Below, piece after piece: positions 47,360 to 60,500 of a DNA stretch of 64,000 bases. The position numbers and the translations under genes are program-made. The notes under the pieces were generated by a model. That model did not search any database and was not told where the DNA came from. It saw only the letters and a list, made by a program, of their open reading frames with translations. Location: positions 1,550,001 through 1,614,000 of the forward strand of contig CM035311.1 in assembly GCA_002900995.3 (NCBI GenBank), written 5' to 3'. Source of the DNA: Ganoderma boninense. Taxonomy: Eukaryota; Basidiomycota; Agaricomycetes; Polyporales; Polyporaceae. The first letter of the stretch is position 1; the number at the start of each line of letters is the position of its first letter.

Positions 47360-49978
47360 CTACTCATACTGCTGCTCCCTTCCGGTCCCCTGCCCGTTCC
47401 CCGCGTAGTACCGCTCGCGTTCCCGGCCCCATGCGCGATCGCGGTCGTAGTCCCGTTCGAGGTCACGTTCGCGCGATCGTTCTCGCGGGCGGCCGATGTC
47501 CATCTGGTCGCTCTCGGGCTCGTACCCAGGCAAAGGCGTGAGGAGCGTCGAGTCGGGGGGCAGTCGGTTTGAGCCAAGCGAGACGTGTGCAGCAAGCTCG
47601 GGCGTCGGAGAGCCGCTGTCTTGCCCTGCGCCGACGGCACCAGCCATACTCAGGCCGACGTCGCCGCCGAGGGTAGGCCCTGGACCCGTACCGGGACCAA
47701 GGGAAGGAAAGCCGCCAGACAGCGGACTGGGATTGGGCGCGGACACAGACAAAGAATTCAGAGAATGTGGAGGAGGGAGCGTGATGTTGCCCTGTGCGCC
47801 GTAGAATTGCTGTTGGTGAGGGGCGCGCATACCGTGCTGAGGATGTTGTGAGGGGTGCTGGTTACCCCACCCGGGGCCGACGAGCTCGCCTTGCGGCGTT
47901 ATCTGTCCTTGGCGGTAGTACATCTCTTCCTCGGGGTTGTGGTGAGGGATGCTGAGCGACGGAAGACCCTGGGATGGGTGGTGTCCAGCGGTAGGATAAC
48001 GGAAGTGCGCGACCTCATCAGCCGGTGACGGCAGGCCGTACCGCGCGTCCATGCCCATGCCGGCACCTTGCAGCGAGCCGTACGCAGGACCGGTCTGCGG
48101 CGGGTTCCCGAATGGCTGGACCGCACCTGTAGCCTGCCGTTGCATCGCGGAGTGCAGGTATGAATGGTTAGGGAGGGAGTGCGGCCCGCCCGGGGGCCCG
48201 TGCCCGTGCGGATCGGGGTACGGCTCGACCATGCTCATGCGCCGTCGGGAATTGAAGCGGTGGTCATCGTACACCATGGGCTGGTGCTGGTGGGGGTGAT
48301 GGTACTGCAGGTCGCGCATCGCCATTGCCTGCGCCGCTGCTTCGCGTTCGCGCTCGCGCTCCGCCTCCTCCGCCTCCTTCTTCTCCTGGCGCCACTTCTT
48401 CCGGAGTTCCTTGAACTCTGTATGCGGATATTGCGTGATAGACGAGGGCCCAAATTTTGGGGAGCAAGTCAGCATATCAACGCCCCAACATAGTTCAGGC
48501 AAGCACGTACCGTTGGGACTGCGCTTCGGACCATGCCGCTGCATAGTGACGTGAGCGTTCAGGTGGTTCAATGTCCCGTATGCCTTCGTGCAATTAGGCC
48601 AACTGTTGAAACAACGGACGTGCGCGCCTCAGCAATCAGTTGTCCGATCACTGAGTCACCAACAGAACGCGGAAAAAAAAGGACAGAAAAGCGCGGAAAC
48701 CGCTAACGGACGAAATCTGCATGAAACGCACAACGGGGAAGGGCGGGGGAAATAGGCAAATAGGGTGTGTGGTTTTCGCGCGCGAAGCCAAACTGACAAG
48801 AGTGGCACGTACCTGCACTGATACAACCGCTCGATCTCGTCGTACCTCCGGCGCGGCCGCTTCTTGACCGCGTTCCCAGGCAAAGAGACGAAGGAGTAGG
48901 TCTTGCTGTTGTTCCCGCCCGGGCGTGGAGTGGACCCCGCGCTCGCCTGTCCTGGCGCGCCCTGCTGCGCCTTCGCGCCTGCTCCAGGCGGTATCGCGGC
49001 GTCTTTGAAGGGAGATGGGTGCATTTGCGCGGGCGGCGACGGCACGCCCGTCGCTGAGACATCGGAACTCGCCGCGCTGCCAGCGTACAAGGGAGACAGC
49101 GGTGAACTGGTGAGGTGCGCGTCTGCTTCGAGGTCTGACTGCTTGAGTCCAGAACCCCATGCGGCCACCGGGTTCGCGTACGGATCCGAGAGGCCCGCGG
49201 AGCCGAGTGACGCGCCGCTGCTGTCGCGTTGATGTTCCGTGTACGTGCCATAAGAAGAGTAAGAGGAAGATGGGCGCGGGGAGAGCGGAGAAGATTGAAG
49301 GATTGTCGCGGAGGATGCCGCGGAATACGCGAAGGTGTCGTGTTGTGAGGGTGGAGGCTGGGCGAAGGTCTGGCGCCCCGCGCCGAGAACGGGCTCGGAC
49401 ATGCGGCGATCGAGGGTGGGGTTTGCGAAGGGGGTGCGCGCGAGGGCGGAATCGGCGGGGAAGCGTTGGGGGAACGCGGTCTGAGTGTGGGGCGCGCTCA
49501 TGGGCGGAGGGAAGGAGAGCTGGCGCGTGAGATTTGACTGGGACGCGGCAGGGTTGTCAGTGGGGGACGAAATGGGTGAAGGGGAGAAGTTGGCAGGGTC
49601 GTTCGGGTAGAGGAGACTATCGGTGTGGATGGCAGGCGGATGCTGGCGCGAGTGGGGATCGTAGTCTGTGTTTGGGTGCTGTGGAAGGGGATCAGGCTGG
49701 GGGTAGTGGGAGGGATGGAGGGAGTGGGAGTGTACATTGTGGTGGTGGTACATGGTGTCGGGGCTTGGGGAGTTGTGCACGGGCTGAGCGCGGGGCACAT
49801 AGCTGTAGCTGGGCGGGGGCTCCAGGGAGGAGTCGTGGTGGGCGTGGTCGTCGGGGTGGAGGGAGAGCCTGTCCACGATGGGGAGGGAGCGGGGGGTCGC
49901 GCGGGGGTGGAAGGGGGCGTGTTGGGGAGGATAGTCGAGGTGGGGGAGGGAGGAGGGCTGGGGAGGATGGAGAAGCAT
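47360..49978 (-). CDS. Large single-finger C2H2 zinc finger transcription factor
   Basis: Putative nuclear regulator, about 771 aa from three exons: 49978-48813, 48602-48511 and 48417-47360. The N-terminus (MLLHPPQPSSLPHLDYPPQH) is a long Pro/Ser/His-rich disordered region. Before the finger comes a conserved basic block, KTYSFVSLPGNAVKKRPRRR then YDEIERLYQC. The finger, C-x4-C-x12-H-x5-H, spans SWPNCTKAYGTLNHLNAHVT; it continues MQRHGPKRSPN, and exon 3 opens EFKELRKKWRQEKKEAEEAE, a charged helix. The C-terminal half is Pro/Gly/His/Gln-rich and ends in an Arg/Glu/Asp-dipeptide tail (RERSRERDLERDYDRDR) before a TAG. I recognise the KRPRRRYDEIERLYQC plus GTLNHLNAHVTMQ block from a fungal C2H2 family, but I do not know its function. 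The very long flanks fit a regulated developmental gene (inference). Confidence 0.85.
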
Positions 49979-50149
49979 TGACGGACGGGATGGAGGATCG
50001 GGGGATTGTTTAGAGGGCAGGGGAGATCAATATTATCAGTGTTGGCCATGCACCGACTGGCGCGAGCAACTGAGCGGGGCGTGACCCCAGCTGCGTCACT
50101 GGCCGTGACCGCGCCAGGTCGATTGGGGTCGCCGTCTGTCTCGTCAGTG

Positions 50150-50950
50150 CCGTGCCCGCGACGGCCTCTCCTCAGGGTCCCAGATCGCCCTCCGCCAGAT
50201 CTCACGCGCCCTTCTCCCATCACCCATCTTCCCAATTCATTCCCCATTCAATCTCCGCATCTCCAGATTCCTATTGCGATCCCATCCACATCTCTTTTTT
50301 AATTTCCAACGCCTCTTTCCATTGGGCCTCTCCCCTTCGCCTTTTCTGGGCCCTCCTCGCAATCTGTCCAAATCCGGGCCCCCTCTGACAGCACGTCTTC
50401 CCGACTCCCTTCCCACGCTCTCCCGCGTCTCTCGGACGATAACGCACCGCCCCTCCGACTCCTCCAGCCCGTGGCCACAGCCCGCCGCATCCTCTCCACC
50501 CTCCCTCCTCCCCCGTCCTCCTCCCGCAACCGGCCCCGCCCGCCCAATCCGCTCCCTCCTTCCCCTTTACTGTCACCCACGCCACCAGCTGTCACCGTAT
50601 GTCATCCATATGTCGTCCTCGTCGCCCTCCTCCTATCGCCCCGCCCCCCTGTCGCTTCCCGGCTCCGCCTGATCCTCCCAGCCCTCGGCGCTTCCCCAGC
50701 CGACCCATTACATCACTCCGAAGCATCCCCCAGACGCCCACTCGCTCGCGTGTCCATCGCGTGATCCCCCACCTACACCTGTGACCGCCTCCGCACCTCC
50801 CCGACCGAGCCACAGTCTCTTCAACGTCCCCGCCCCCCCCACCCTCCCCCACCCCCCGCGCCCTCCTCACTATCGCATCATCGGATCAAGTCATGCCCAA
50901 CGCGCCTTCCACCGCGTTCTGCACATCCACCCCGCCCCCAGCGCGTCGCG
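50150..50950. promoter_or_regulatory. Strand-asymmetric pyrimidine-rich tract upstream of the C2H2 gene
   Basis: The plus strand is strongly C/T-rich for roughly 800 bp, with runs such as cctccctcctcccccgtcct near 50500 and cccgcccccccc near 50830. The sense strand of the divergently placed C2H2 gene is therefore G/A-rich just upstream of its start. This fits a fungal Py-rich promoter or a long purine-rich 5' leader. Open frames here follow from the skew. Confidence 0.5.
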
Positions 50951-53900
50951 GGATCTGTCTTCCCCGCTGATCGCTCCCGTCGACCCGGCGCGTCTTGAGC
51001 CTCCTCCATGCTTGGGTTCGCAATCCGGACCACTTCCTCCGCTTCCCTTCTCCCACATCTCGTCTTCTATTGCCCAGGCGACGGACACCTGCCACCACCT
51101 GCACCAGCGCTGTCCTCTCTGTCTCCCGAATTCAGCCTCAATCGAAAACTTGTCCATTCCGCCCGCTCGGACTTTATGCGCGCTTCTCACGTCCGTTTCC
51201 GAACACCTCCCCGACCCGGCAGGTGCCTCCGGGACTGGAGAAAGCAGCTTGCGGCACCATGTACTCGCCATGTGCGCCCTGCCGCTTCAAGCGCACTTCG
51301 TTGCGGTCACTCTTCCTTTGCGTTCCATGCCTTGTGCGCCGAAGTGCGATGAACCGCGTCGCTCTGTCGATCGAGCTGAGCCACCTTCGCCGATACCCAA
51401 CTGCGTCCAATTCGGACCGCATGTGGCGCACAAATACTCGCTCCCTTGTACTCCGGAATAGCCAGACGCCCGCAAGTGTGCAGCAGCTGTTCTAGATCCT
51501 GCGGTCTGCCTATCACCCCAATCCTACTCAAACGTGCTCCAGCCGACGACCCTGCTCCTCCTGGCTTGACGGATTTGCGATGCTGACCTCCGTTTTCGGT
51601 CGGCCGGTCGTGCGAGCAGCACGTACTAATAAGTAAGTCCCAAACAGTTCTCTTCTCGGGGCTGGCGTTCACACAGACTGCGCAGAAGCACAGGAAGCAA
51701 GCATGACATGGAGTGTGTACGTACTCTCACGTAACCCCCGTGCATCGCCCGCGACTGGGAGACTGTGTACGGGGGCAGCGTTGCGAAGCCTGGTTGTCCT
51801 TGCACGACAACGACGATCCGTGTTCTGTCTCTCGGTCTGTTGCGCTCGTGTGCGCGCGCCCGTCCCGATTCCTCCATTCTCGCGCCCCGGAGGTCCCCCA
51901 GCCGTGTTTCCCGGTTCGCGGTACTGATCGTGGCGTGCCTGCCTCCGCATTGAGCAGCGAGAGTGCCATTTCCATGGTGACGACTCAGATTGCGCCGCTG
52001 CGGCAGGCGGCTCGTATATTCGCTCGAGTTCGCCTCGACCCGGGCGTGTTCGGCTCCCCCTATACGTCGATGCAGGTGGCGAGAGGGCGAGAGGGAGCCC
52101 ATCGTAACCTTTAGCCTTCTCCTCGTCCCCGCGGGCGCTGGCCGTTGGAGGCAATGTGCGCACTACATACGCACCCGCCGGGCTCGCGATCGCCCTCCAG
52201 CTTACGTCTGTGTTCCTTTTTAGCGTTTGGGTTTGGGCCTCAAGGCGGACGAGTCTCTTCTCGACTTCGGACGCGGCGCCGAGGATCGAACGATGCTGCC
52301 ACCTGCCACCCTCGTCCTCTCCAGCACCACCCCACCTTGCTGGGCATCGGTGACTCCGGCGAGCGTTCACCGTTTCAGCAGGACCCCCTTCGAACATCCT
52401 CCCAGTCTCGCGCGTTCCACCCTCTCGTAACAGCCACGTCTCACCCTCGATGTCGTGCACTCCAGTCGACGATTATGGACATCTCTCCCACAGCCGCACA
52501 CGTTGCGCCGTTCTAGAAACCTGAAGCCGCGTCTACGAGACCTGCTGTGGCTTCGCCGCTCCCACCAACTCGCCTCTGCGTCCCTGGCGATGGACCAACA
52601 GCGGTTGCCGACTTCGCAGTGGGTCCAGGTGGCTCCGATCGTGACCTCCTTGCTGTCCCTTTGGCCTGTCGGATCCGTGCAAAGCTGTGCTCCCGTGTTG
52701 GGGTTTCTCTTCTGGCCATGTACAGTAAAGTACTAGCGCGAGGACAATGCACATCATCGCGGGTGCGACAGCCAATCCCAGTCCCAGTGTCAGCGCCACC
52801 GCGAATGCGAACACGATCTGCCTAGCGAGTACGCCACCGCCAGGATCCCCAGAACGTGGTGCTCGTTGCAATCATCGATGATGATGATGGGTTCCTTTGA
52901 CCCAATCTTTCCGCTCCTGTCGCCCTGCTCTCCTCCGCAATGCCTTCTTTTCTTCTCTGCCGTGCCCGTCCTCGGACGCTTCCATGCGATCTACCGCCGT
53001 CGATGCCTCCCAGGTTCACGTTCCCCGCATGGACTCGGGGCTCGAGCCTCTCGCGGCCCGCAGCCTGCGTGTCGACTCTCGTAAGTACTGTGCGACTGTT
53101 CGAGGGGCCCCCGCCCGCATCAGCTTCGGTCGTAGGTATCTTCACGCCGGTTAACCTCCTGCCCGAAATAAGGAAATCCACGACTCCAACCAGATCCTTC
53201 CAAGAAAAAAATTTGCATCTCGGGGAGTCGGGGCGCATCTCGCCGCCGCGTGCGTTCCGTCCGACTGTTCCCCAAATCTCAATTTTCGTCGAGATCGATG
53301 CACGCTGCACGCGTATACACATATCCCCTTCCGGATCCAGCACGCTCATTGCTCGATGCTCCCATTCTCGCATCCTTCCTCTCGGGGAGACAGCTGACAG
53401 CGCTCGCTCCCCGCTCGCGACCGCGGCACAAGGGGCCAGCCAATCATTCCTATCGTTCGCCACAGCCCGGCCGCGCCTCTGCCGGACGGCTGGCCGCCAC
53501 TCGGTCGTGGGCGGGGAGCGACGTGCTCAGTTCACGGGGTGCGCCCGGCGCGCCACCATCTGATCAGACGCTCCTGAGCAGGCGTGCCGCCGGTGACCGG
53601 TGACCGGCCCACATCCCAACTGGGCGCCCGCCCAGCGAGCGACTGGTGACTTGTCCATGGACCATCATTGTCCAGTCCTTGCCTTGTGGCTGGTGACCCC
53701 GCTCGGTCTCCAGCACGACCATGACGCCATCTGCGAAGGCTGCGATCGCAGGAGAAGCGCACAGATGACGACGACGTTGATCAGGAGGATGTGCAGTGAT
53801 AGATAAGTCGGTGGCCCGGTCGGGTGAGTATGCACATACCTGGACCGTCGCGGTCATGCCCACGTCATGCGCCGTTCGTTGCTTACGATTTCTTTACGCT

Positions 53901-56900
53901 ACATACAAGAGATGCGCCGATCCCGGGTGCATGGCTTGCGCGCTACTCGCCATCGCCGGCGGGGCGCATGTGGTGAGCAGAGACCGGCAGCCCCTCGAAG
54001 CACCTCGACAGGTTTCATGTAGATCGTGCTCCCCATCGCCTCTGGAGATTAGGTGTGTGCGTTGTTCAATCGTCCGCTTGTACGCGAAGTGCACTGTGCC
54101 GCACGGTGTACTGACGTGCAATGTCCGATTTTGATGTCGCAGGGCGGGAAATTGAATGCCAGCCGAACTCAGGGCCGGATTTCCGAGAGCCGTGAATAAT
54201 CCTGGCTAAACTTTTGCGCATTGCGCTGATGATGAGTTTCCGTGTCATCTTCATGTGCAGTTAACCTGCCCGCCTCGTGTCTACGGTGCACCTGGTGGCG
54301 TTGTGGCCACCAAGGTTCGTTATTTCCCGAAGAGGGAGCGTCAGCTGAGCCCAGCTGCCAGCGCACGGCGCCATGCGGTCCCGCCGCCTCCCCGGTCCGG
54401 AAGGATTTGACAACGAGTACGTAACAACTGCACGGTCGTTGCCGTTGAGCTTCGAGGACCTGTTCTTGAGGAGAGGATTGAGGTGGGGAACGGAGAGGTT
54501 GTCTGACTTGTCTGACGGACTTACGTGCTCTCGCAGGGAGACCCGTCGCGCGAGCTGACAGGGTCTGTCAGGCTGGAACGCGTTGGGACTCCCGCGCGGC
54601 TTTCTGGGCGTCCGCACGCTCCCGTGGACGGGTTCTTCTGTCCGAGCTTTTAGGCTTCAAGACCACAACGTCACTTGTTCGACCCCTTCCGTCGCCGCTC
54701 TCACCCTGCGCAGGCAAATATCGAATTCCGGACCCTTTCCAGACCTTCCACAGAACGTCCACCGGAGACGGCTGTGGGATGCTCGCTGCTCATTGATCCT
54801 GATCCCGCCTCGCTTGCGTGGCCTGTCACCCCCTTATGCCCGTACGTGGCTCCTTTTTATGTCCTCATGCATTCCTCGTACCTCGCCACCCATATTTTCT
54901 TCCATTTTCCCAGCATTTTCCCTCTCGCCGATGATCTTCTCATCTGTTGTCGACCTCGAGCTGTCGCACATCCCATCCCCACGTCGACATCGCTTCCTGC
55001 ACGCGTACCAGCCCGTACCCTTCGTCTTCTCTTCTTGCATCGGTTACAGTGTGGTTGTGCGCTTTGACCGGGCTCCTTGTCGAGAATCCCTTCCACTTCG
55101 CTGTCACAAGCAAAAATAATGTCGAGAACACGCGCTCTTATGCTCAAATGTGATACATGTTCGAAAACTCGCACAAGGGTCTGGATTCGAACATCTCACC
55201 GCGTCCTCAGTGCTTCTCACTTCCATGTCTTCTCACTCCGGGGTGCGTATTACATATCAGTCGTTGTACGTGCGGATTCGCAGCTGATGCCAATATCGAG
55301 AACCGGGATTGCGTCTCCCACGGAGGCGTGAAGGCGACGGACGGCGAATGCCCGAGCGCACTGTTTTGTTAACTGCGGTCTGACGAACTTCGAACGCAAA
55401 GGCATGTCCAGCCCGATGCATAACATACGTGTATCAGCTTCTATTCGGAGGAGCATAGACACCCCATACACCTTGATACACCTCCAGATACGGCGGTCCT
55501 CGTTGCCGGGAAGCAGGCCGACTCCGTGGCGACGAGCTGCGGCACAGTCAAATCGTTGCAGTCTTTACAGAGGCGCATGCCCACATGCGGACATGTGGCC
55601 AGCGCATGCCGAGTGCCCGTGCCGCGCCGTGGAAATGCGTGCACGACGTAAGAGGGCAGGAGGTGCACAGCTCCCGACGATTTCGGGGTCGGACGCGCCT
55701 TGGCGAACAGCGGATCCGACGCGGTGGGCGCTCGTCCGAGAGCGCGAGCCCTGCCTTCCACAAACGTCCGGAACCACCCAGGACCCAGGTCTGCCGCCAG
55801 CGCGTCTTCGCACCCGAGCGACGGGATGATGAGGATCCGACTCCCGTCAGAAGACCAGAGATTCTTCTTCGATCCGGTCTGCGCTTGCGCCCGACGCCCT
55901 CCCTCTTGCCCCCGCTCGGGCGGACACTCCGCTGCCGAGAGCCATCTACCCCAGCCCCCCTCACAGCGCGGGGCGACACGGTCCGTCGACCTGCTCCCTA
56001 CGAAGCACCATGCGTACAGTACGATGCTGGGGCCGTCAAAAACGGCGCGGTGTCACGCCACCAGGCCTGGTCAATTTCCAAACACTTGGAGACGTTCATG
56101 CGCGCAGACCCTGGCGTCGCGCTCCGAATAGAGTGGGCAGGCGCGAACGTTGTCGTATTGCGCGTGTTTACTACGTACTTGGCATGTCATGGAAGTGCCA
56201 GGGTGGTTTTGCGTCCCCACTGCCAGGAACTGAATGCGGTCCCGGCGTCGGCGTCGGTCGCGTCGCGGCTGCAGAAACACCTGTGCCGCGCTGTCTCCAG
56301 ATGTTCATATGAGCTGCGAACGACGTTATGCATGGCATCGGGCACGCACATCGATCCCCGCACCGTCGAATCGAATCGAAAGCTCGTGGCGTCCCTGGCC
56401 GCTCGCTCCTGGGTCCTGGCCGCCCGCACGCGTCAAGGACGTCAGAACCCAGAGCGATATTCGCGAATTTATTGGACGCGCCGGGCGCGCTCGCGGCTCG
56501 CCAGCCCTCACGGGCCTGGCGCCCCCCCACAACAGATGCCGTGGAACGGTCAACAGTCGTGCGAAGGCCATCCCCATGTGTGCACGTCCTTCGAATCTCC
56601 ATACTCTCCTTCCCCTTGGACGCTCGTTGACAATGCGCGCGTTCAGGGCTCCAAGTTGAGGCCCCGTCTCAAAGCCACCGTCTGGTGGTCGGACCCTGGA
56701 TCGCTGCTTCTCCTAGTCGCTCCGTCGCTTACTGAATTATGTCTTCTCCAATACAATTCGGCTTCTCGACATTCTCCACTCCAGCGCCGCGCGCACATAC
56801 TTCGGCTTGGCTGGTCCCTGTGAGGATATCCCCATTATTCCTGCCTCAAATTCGGACTTCTCAGCCTCAACTGTGGACGTGTTGCTCGTCTGCGCGGTTC

Positions 56901-57500
56901 CGCGCACCTCTCTCAATGTGAATTTAATGTGCTATTTTGTTCAGCGGGTCCTGTCACCTTTCTGCGACAAATCCAGATACAGTGCAGTTAAGGTGCGGTG
57001 CCTCTTCCGATAACCACCAGCGCCTGGTTCCCACCTCCTGACAGGCACTTGAGCGAGGGCAGCGAACGCGGCGCGCATGCCATGGTCCACGGTCCGGTCG
57101 GAATGGAGCCCTTCCTGTGCGTTTGCCATGCACTCAATCCAAATGCGGGGAGTGCGCCCCGCCCATGTGGGCCTCGGCACCGTTATTCGGGGCCCGCAAG
57201 CGATGAGGGAGGTGGGGGGACTGCGAGTTCGGCTGGGGTCACCCAGGCGCCCACTTGATCGCGTATGCGTCCGCGTGGCGCAGCAGGGCGAGGACGTGCC
57301 GCGGCTGACGGTTTGGCCAATTGTCTCTGCCACATGTCGGAGCTTCCCCGTTTTCGATCGCCCGGCCTGAGGATAGGTGCGTGCCCATAAGGTTCGATGG
57401 AGTTGAAACCCTGAGGCGGGTGCGTGCGCCTTGCGTTCGACGAGCGGTGCAGGACGCGTTCAGTGCTGACCCCAAATCGCAGAAGACCCTGGTGCGGGGG
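50951..57500. other. GC-rich gene-poor region
   Basis: Long open frames exist, the largest being 412 codons on the plus strand (55585-56823), but their translations are Arg/Ser/Pro/Ala-rich, lack motifs and overlap open frames on the other strand. I can support no gene, tRNA or repeat here. Confidence 0.45.
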
Positions 57501-60500
57501 CCTCGGCTCTGTGGTTCTTCAGCATCGTGATCGTCAATGCGCAAGCGAGCCACAGAGAATAGAGAAATCATGACGTTACAGAGAGCGCCCGTTGCTGTGC
57601 AATTGAGTGATCGAAAATCGGTTTGAGGGTGCAGACGGGGCTCGTGGGGTTCGTATTTTTCTCCGGATTTCCCTTCGTATTTTCTTCGCCGTTGATTCAG
57701 CCGGACCTTTTGAAACACCATGATGAGCTCATTCAGAATATCGATATCCAAAGGACCCTGTGAGCCGGGCAAGCTGCGGACATCAATGGTCTACCAAAAC
57801 ACCAATGTTCATCGGACTCTCCGGAAACACGGATGGCCGAGCGAGACGTTGAATTCTGGAACCCTTACCACCGTCTTGAGCACCATCCGACGGATTCGGT
57901 CGCGACCACCTTCGTTCAACCTTCGTTGACTACGCATCCTGCCCGACGACACGGCGTTGCCTGCAGGTCCACGGCAGATCGAAACAGAGGAAAGATTCTG
58001 ATACGAGCACGCGATTCCGGGTCAATGATCGTTGTTCCTCGTGGATTCCCTTTGCCGGAGAGGAAAATTTTGGGCTCGGGGACGGTATTAGCCGTGCTTT
58101 CTCCGTTCGCATGAAGCGAGAAGGCCTATCAACGGCTAGGCGAGCTGTGATTGGGGGAAGCGGGGGGGAAGAAGAATTTCAGATGTCGACCAACGACAGC
58201 CAACGACTCTCTGGTGCGGCGATCGCCCGAGTCAGTGTATTCACCGTATACAGCAGGTAGAACCCCGGTATGCGCAAAGCTTCGGGCTCGCAACAAGGAG
58301 GGTGCCGGTGGAGTCTCAGTGACGACTCTGCCTCGCACGATCGCCAGAAGTTCCATTCCTTCTGAACCGGCTCGGACCTCGGGTCGGCAATGTGACGTTG
58401 CACGCTGGAATAAATGTCTACCACTTCGCTATACTGGCCACGTTCCCGCGAATGCCAGCTAGAGGGGATTGCACTCAATCTTGCTGCTTACCGCGAGAGG
58501 TTAATTGAAGGCCGCTTGCTGAGGTGATAGGCAGATGGATAGCCTACTCGCCCGCGAAGTTGGAATCCTGAGCTTATGGGAGGAGACTGGGAGATGTCAC
58601 GAAGGGACTTCAGAGCTCGGATCTCGAGAGAGTCGTTCGCGAAACACGGAAGCGATAGTCGGTAAGAGAATTTGCTTACAACAGGTATCCGTTCTTGCGG
58701 ACGAGTCGAGTTTGGGGTACAGTCCAGTATGTCCCGTGTATTCGTGCCTGCATCTGCTAGGACAGCCATCTTTCGGAAGAATCAGATGTAGCCACCACTG
58801 AGTGTCCGGAATGACGCCACCTGATCCTAAATCACCGCTTGAACGATCCCGGTTTCGTAGACCCTGCAAGTCACCGTCATTTAATAGTGAGCTTTAAGAA
58901 TATCACGATGGAGACTTGGAGGAAGACCAGAGGAAAGGCAAAGAACTACCATTCCGCGTCGCGTCGGATCCGACAGAGCCTCGGAGTCGTTTCGTAGGAA
59001 TGCGGGACAACGAATCATATCGTGTCAATGTCGCCCACAGCGTTGGAAACACCATAACAGATAGTTGCGGGATAGGACCTCGGTTCTAGAAACATATCGC
59101 CGTGAGTACCCGAAGCTAGGACGAAAGCCATTTACCGAGCATTTGGCATCATTTAATCCTTTTACAAGTTACAAGTGAGGTTTAGAATAGCAACTGGTGC
59201 ATGGTGGAAAGATAAGTTCTAAAGCAAGCTATGACAGGGGAGCCCACTCACACCAAGGAAGCCGTGATTGGTATTCCTGGGACCCTACAGCGTTGAAACA
59301 TGCTTAAAAGAGGGTTGATTCGGAAGTCAAAAGTCAGAAATTCACTCGGGCAGGAGATATCGTGTCCGCACTTACCCGGCCGGTCGCCACACAGATAGCG
59401 ATGGTGTCTGCGCAATCTCAGGTGATTCCGAATCAATAATTCCAAGACGAGCTCCCTCAGAGCTTCTGCCTGTGATCAAAGGGAGTTCATGTTTTCGTCG
59501 ATACCATGTACCTGCAACACAGAGGCTCCGATCAGCACGCGGCGGGTTCTAACGTGCCGAAGTTTGTAGGCACTGCTCTTGGCAACTGCCTTGGGCTCCA
59601 CAAACAATGATTACAACAACTGCTCCGGATTCCAAACCATGGCTGAGCAGTGGGTGCAGATGGGTCCGCAGAGGGTGGGACTAATGTTGCCCGGTTTACG
59701 ATAGCAGACATGGGAGGAAGGCGCTGATCGGTCAAAGAAGATCATGACTTTGAAAGCGGCACGTCAGTCTTCCGCACCTCGGGCGCGTCTTGATATGTCA
59801 TGGATGTCGGGTCGGAGACCGAATGTCGCCATGCAGGGAAATAGAGGAGCGCCGACGCTGGAAGAGCGGGGGCTCATGACCTGGCCATGGTGAAGGGCGT
59901 CACATATATGTTTGGAAGAACGTCGAGACGCGGTCTTTGCGCTGGGCCCGTGCCTATCCACATACACGGGCACTACACAACACGTGTTGGGGTTCGGTGG
60001 CCGAAAGACGCGTACACGTAAGAGGCAGGAGAAGGATACCCGAATGAGGTGTGGACGCTCGGCTCAACAAGGTTGCTATTGAGCATAGCGCCGACGGTGG
60101 GTTCGGCGACATAAGGCAACAGCTAGCGGAGGCTTGAACGCAGCTGCTTGTAGCTGATAGTTGGCGCATGAATGTTCTTCCGAAGGGTGATATGTCGTTG
60201 TGCAACAGTTGAAGTAGATTCGTTTTGCTGTTTGGACCAACGATGAGAACCGGGACTGGTATGCATTTTTGGCGCTTACCACTATCATATGTTCTCCACC
60301 AATAAGCAAACGCGACGGTCCGAGTCGCCCCTACGGGCCAACTACCTGCCTGTCACCCACACCTCCATAGCTTGGCTGGTTGACCCCGAGTAGCTGGTCT
60401 CGTTCCGACACGGAGAGAGGGACCTCATCGCATTCAGCCAGAACAATCGCGCCGGAACCCTTATCTGAACTACCCACCGGACCAACACCGGACTGCTACT

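Noticed and set aside
55585..56823. 412-codon plus-strand open frame
   Set aside because: Arg/Ser/Pro-rich translation with no motif, and overlapping open frames on both strands; explained by low stop frequency in GC-rich sequence.
57239..57772. 178-codon minus-strand open frame
   Set aside because: Partly protein-like start, but no domain, no supporting splice partners and overlapping frames on the plus strand.
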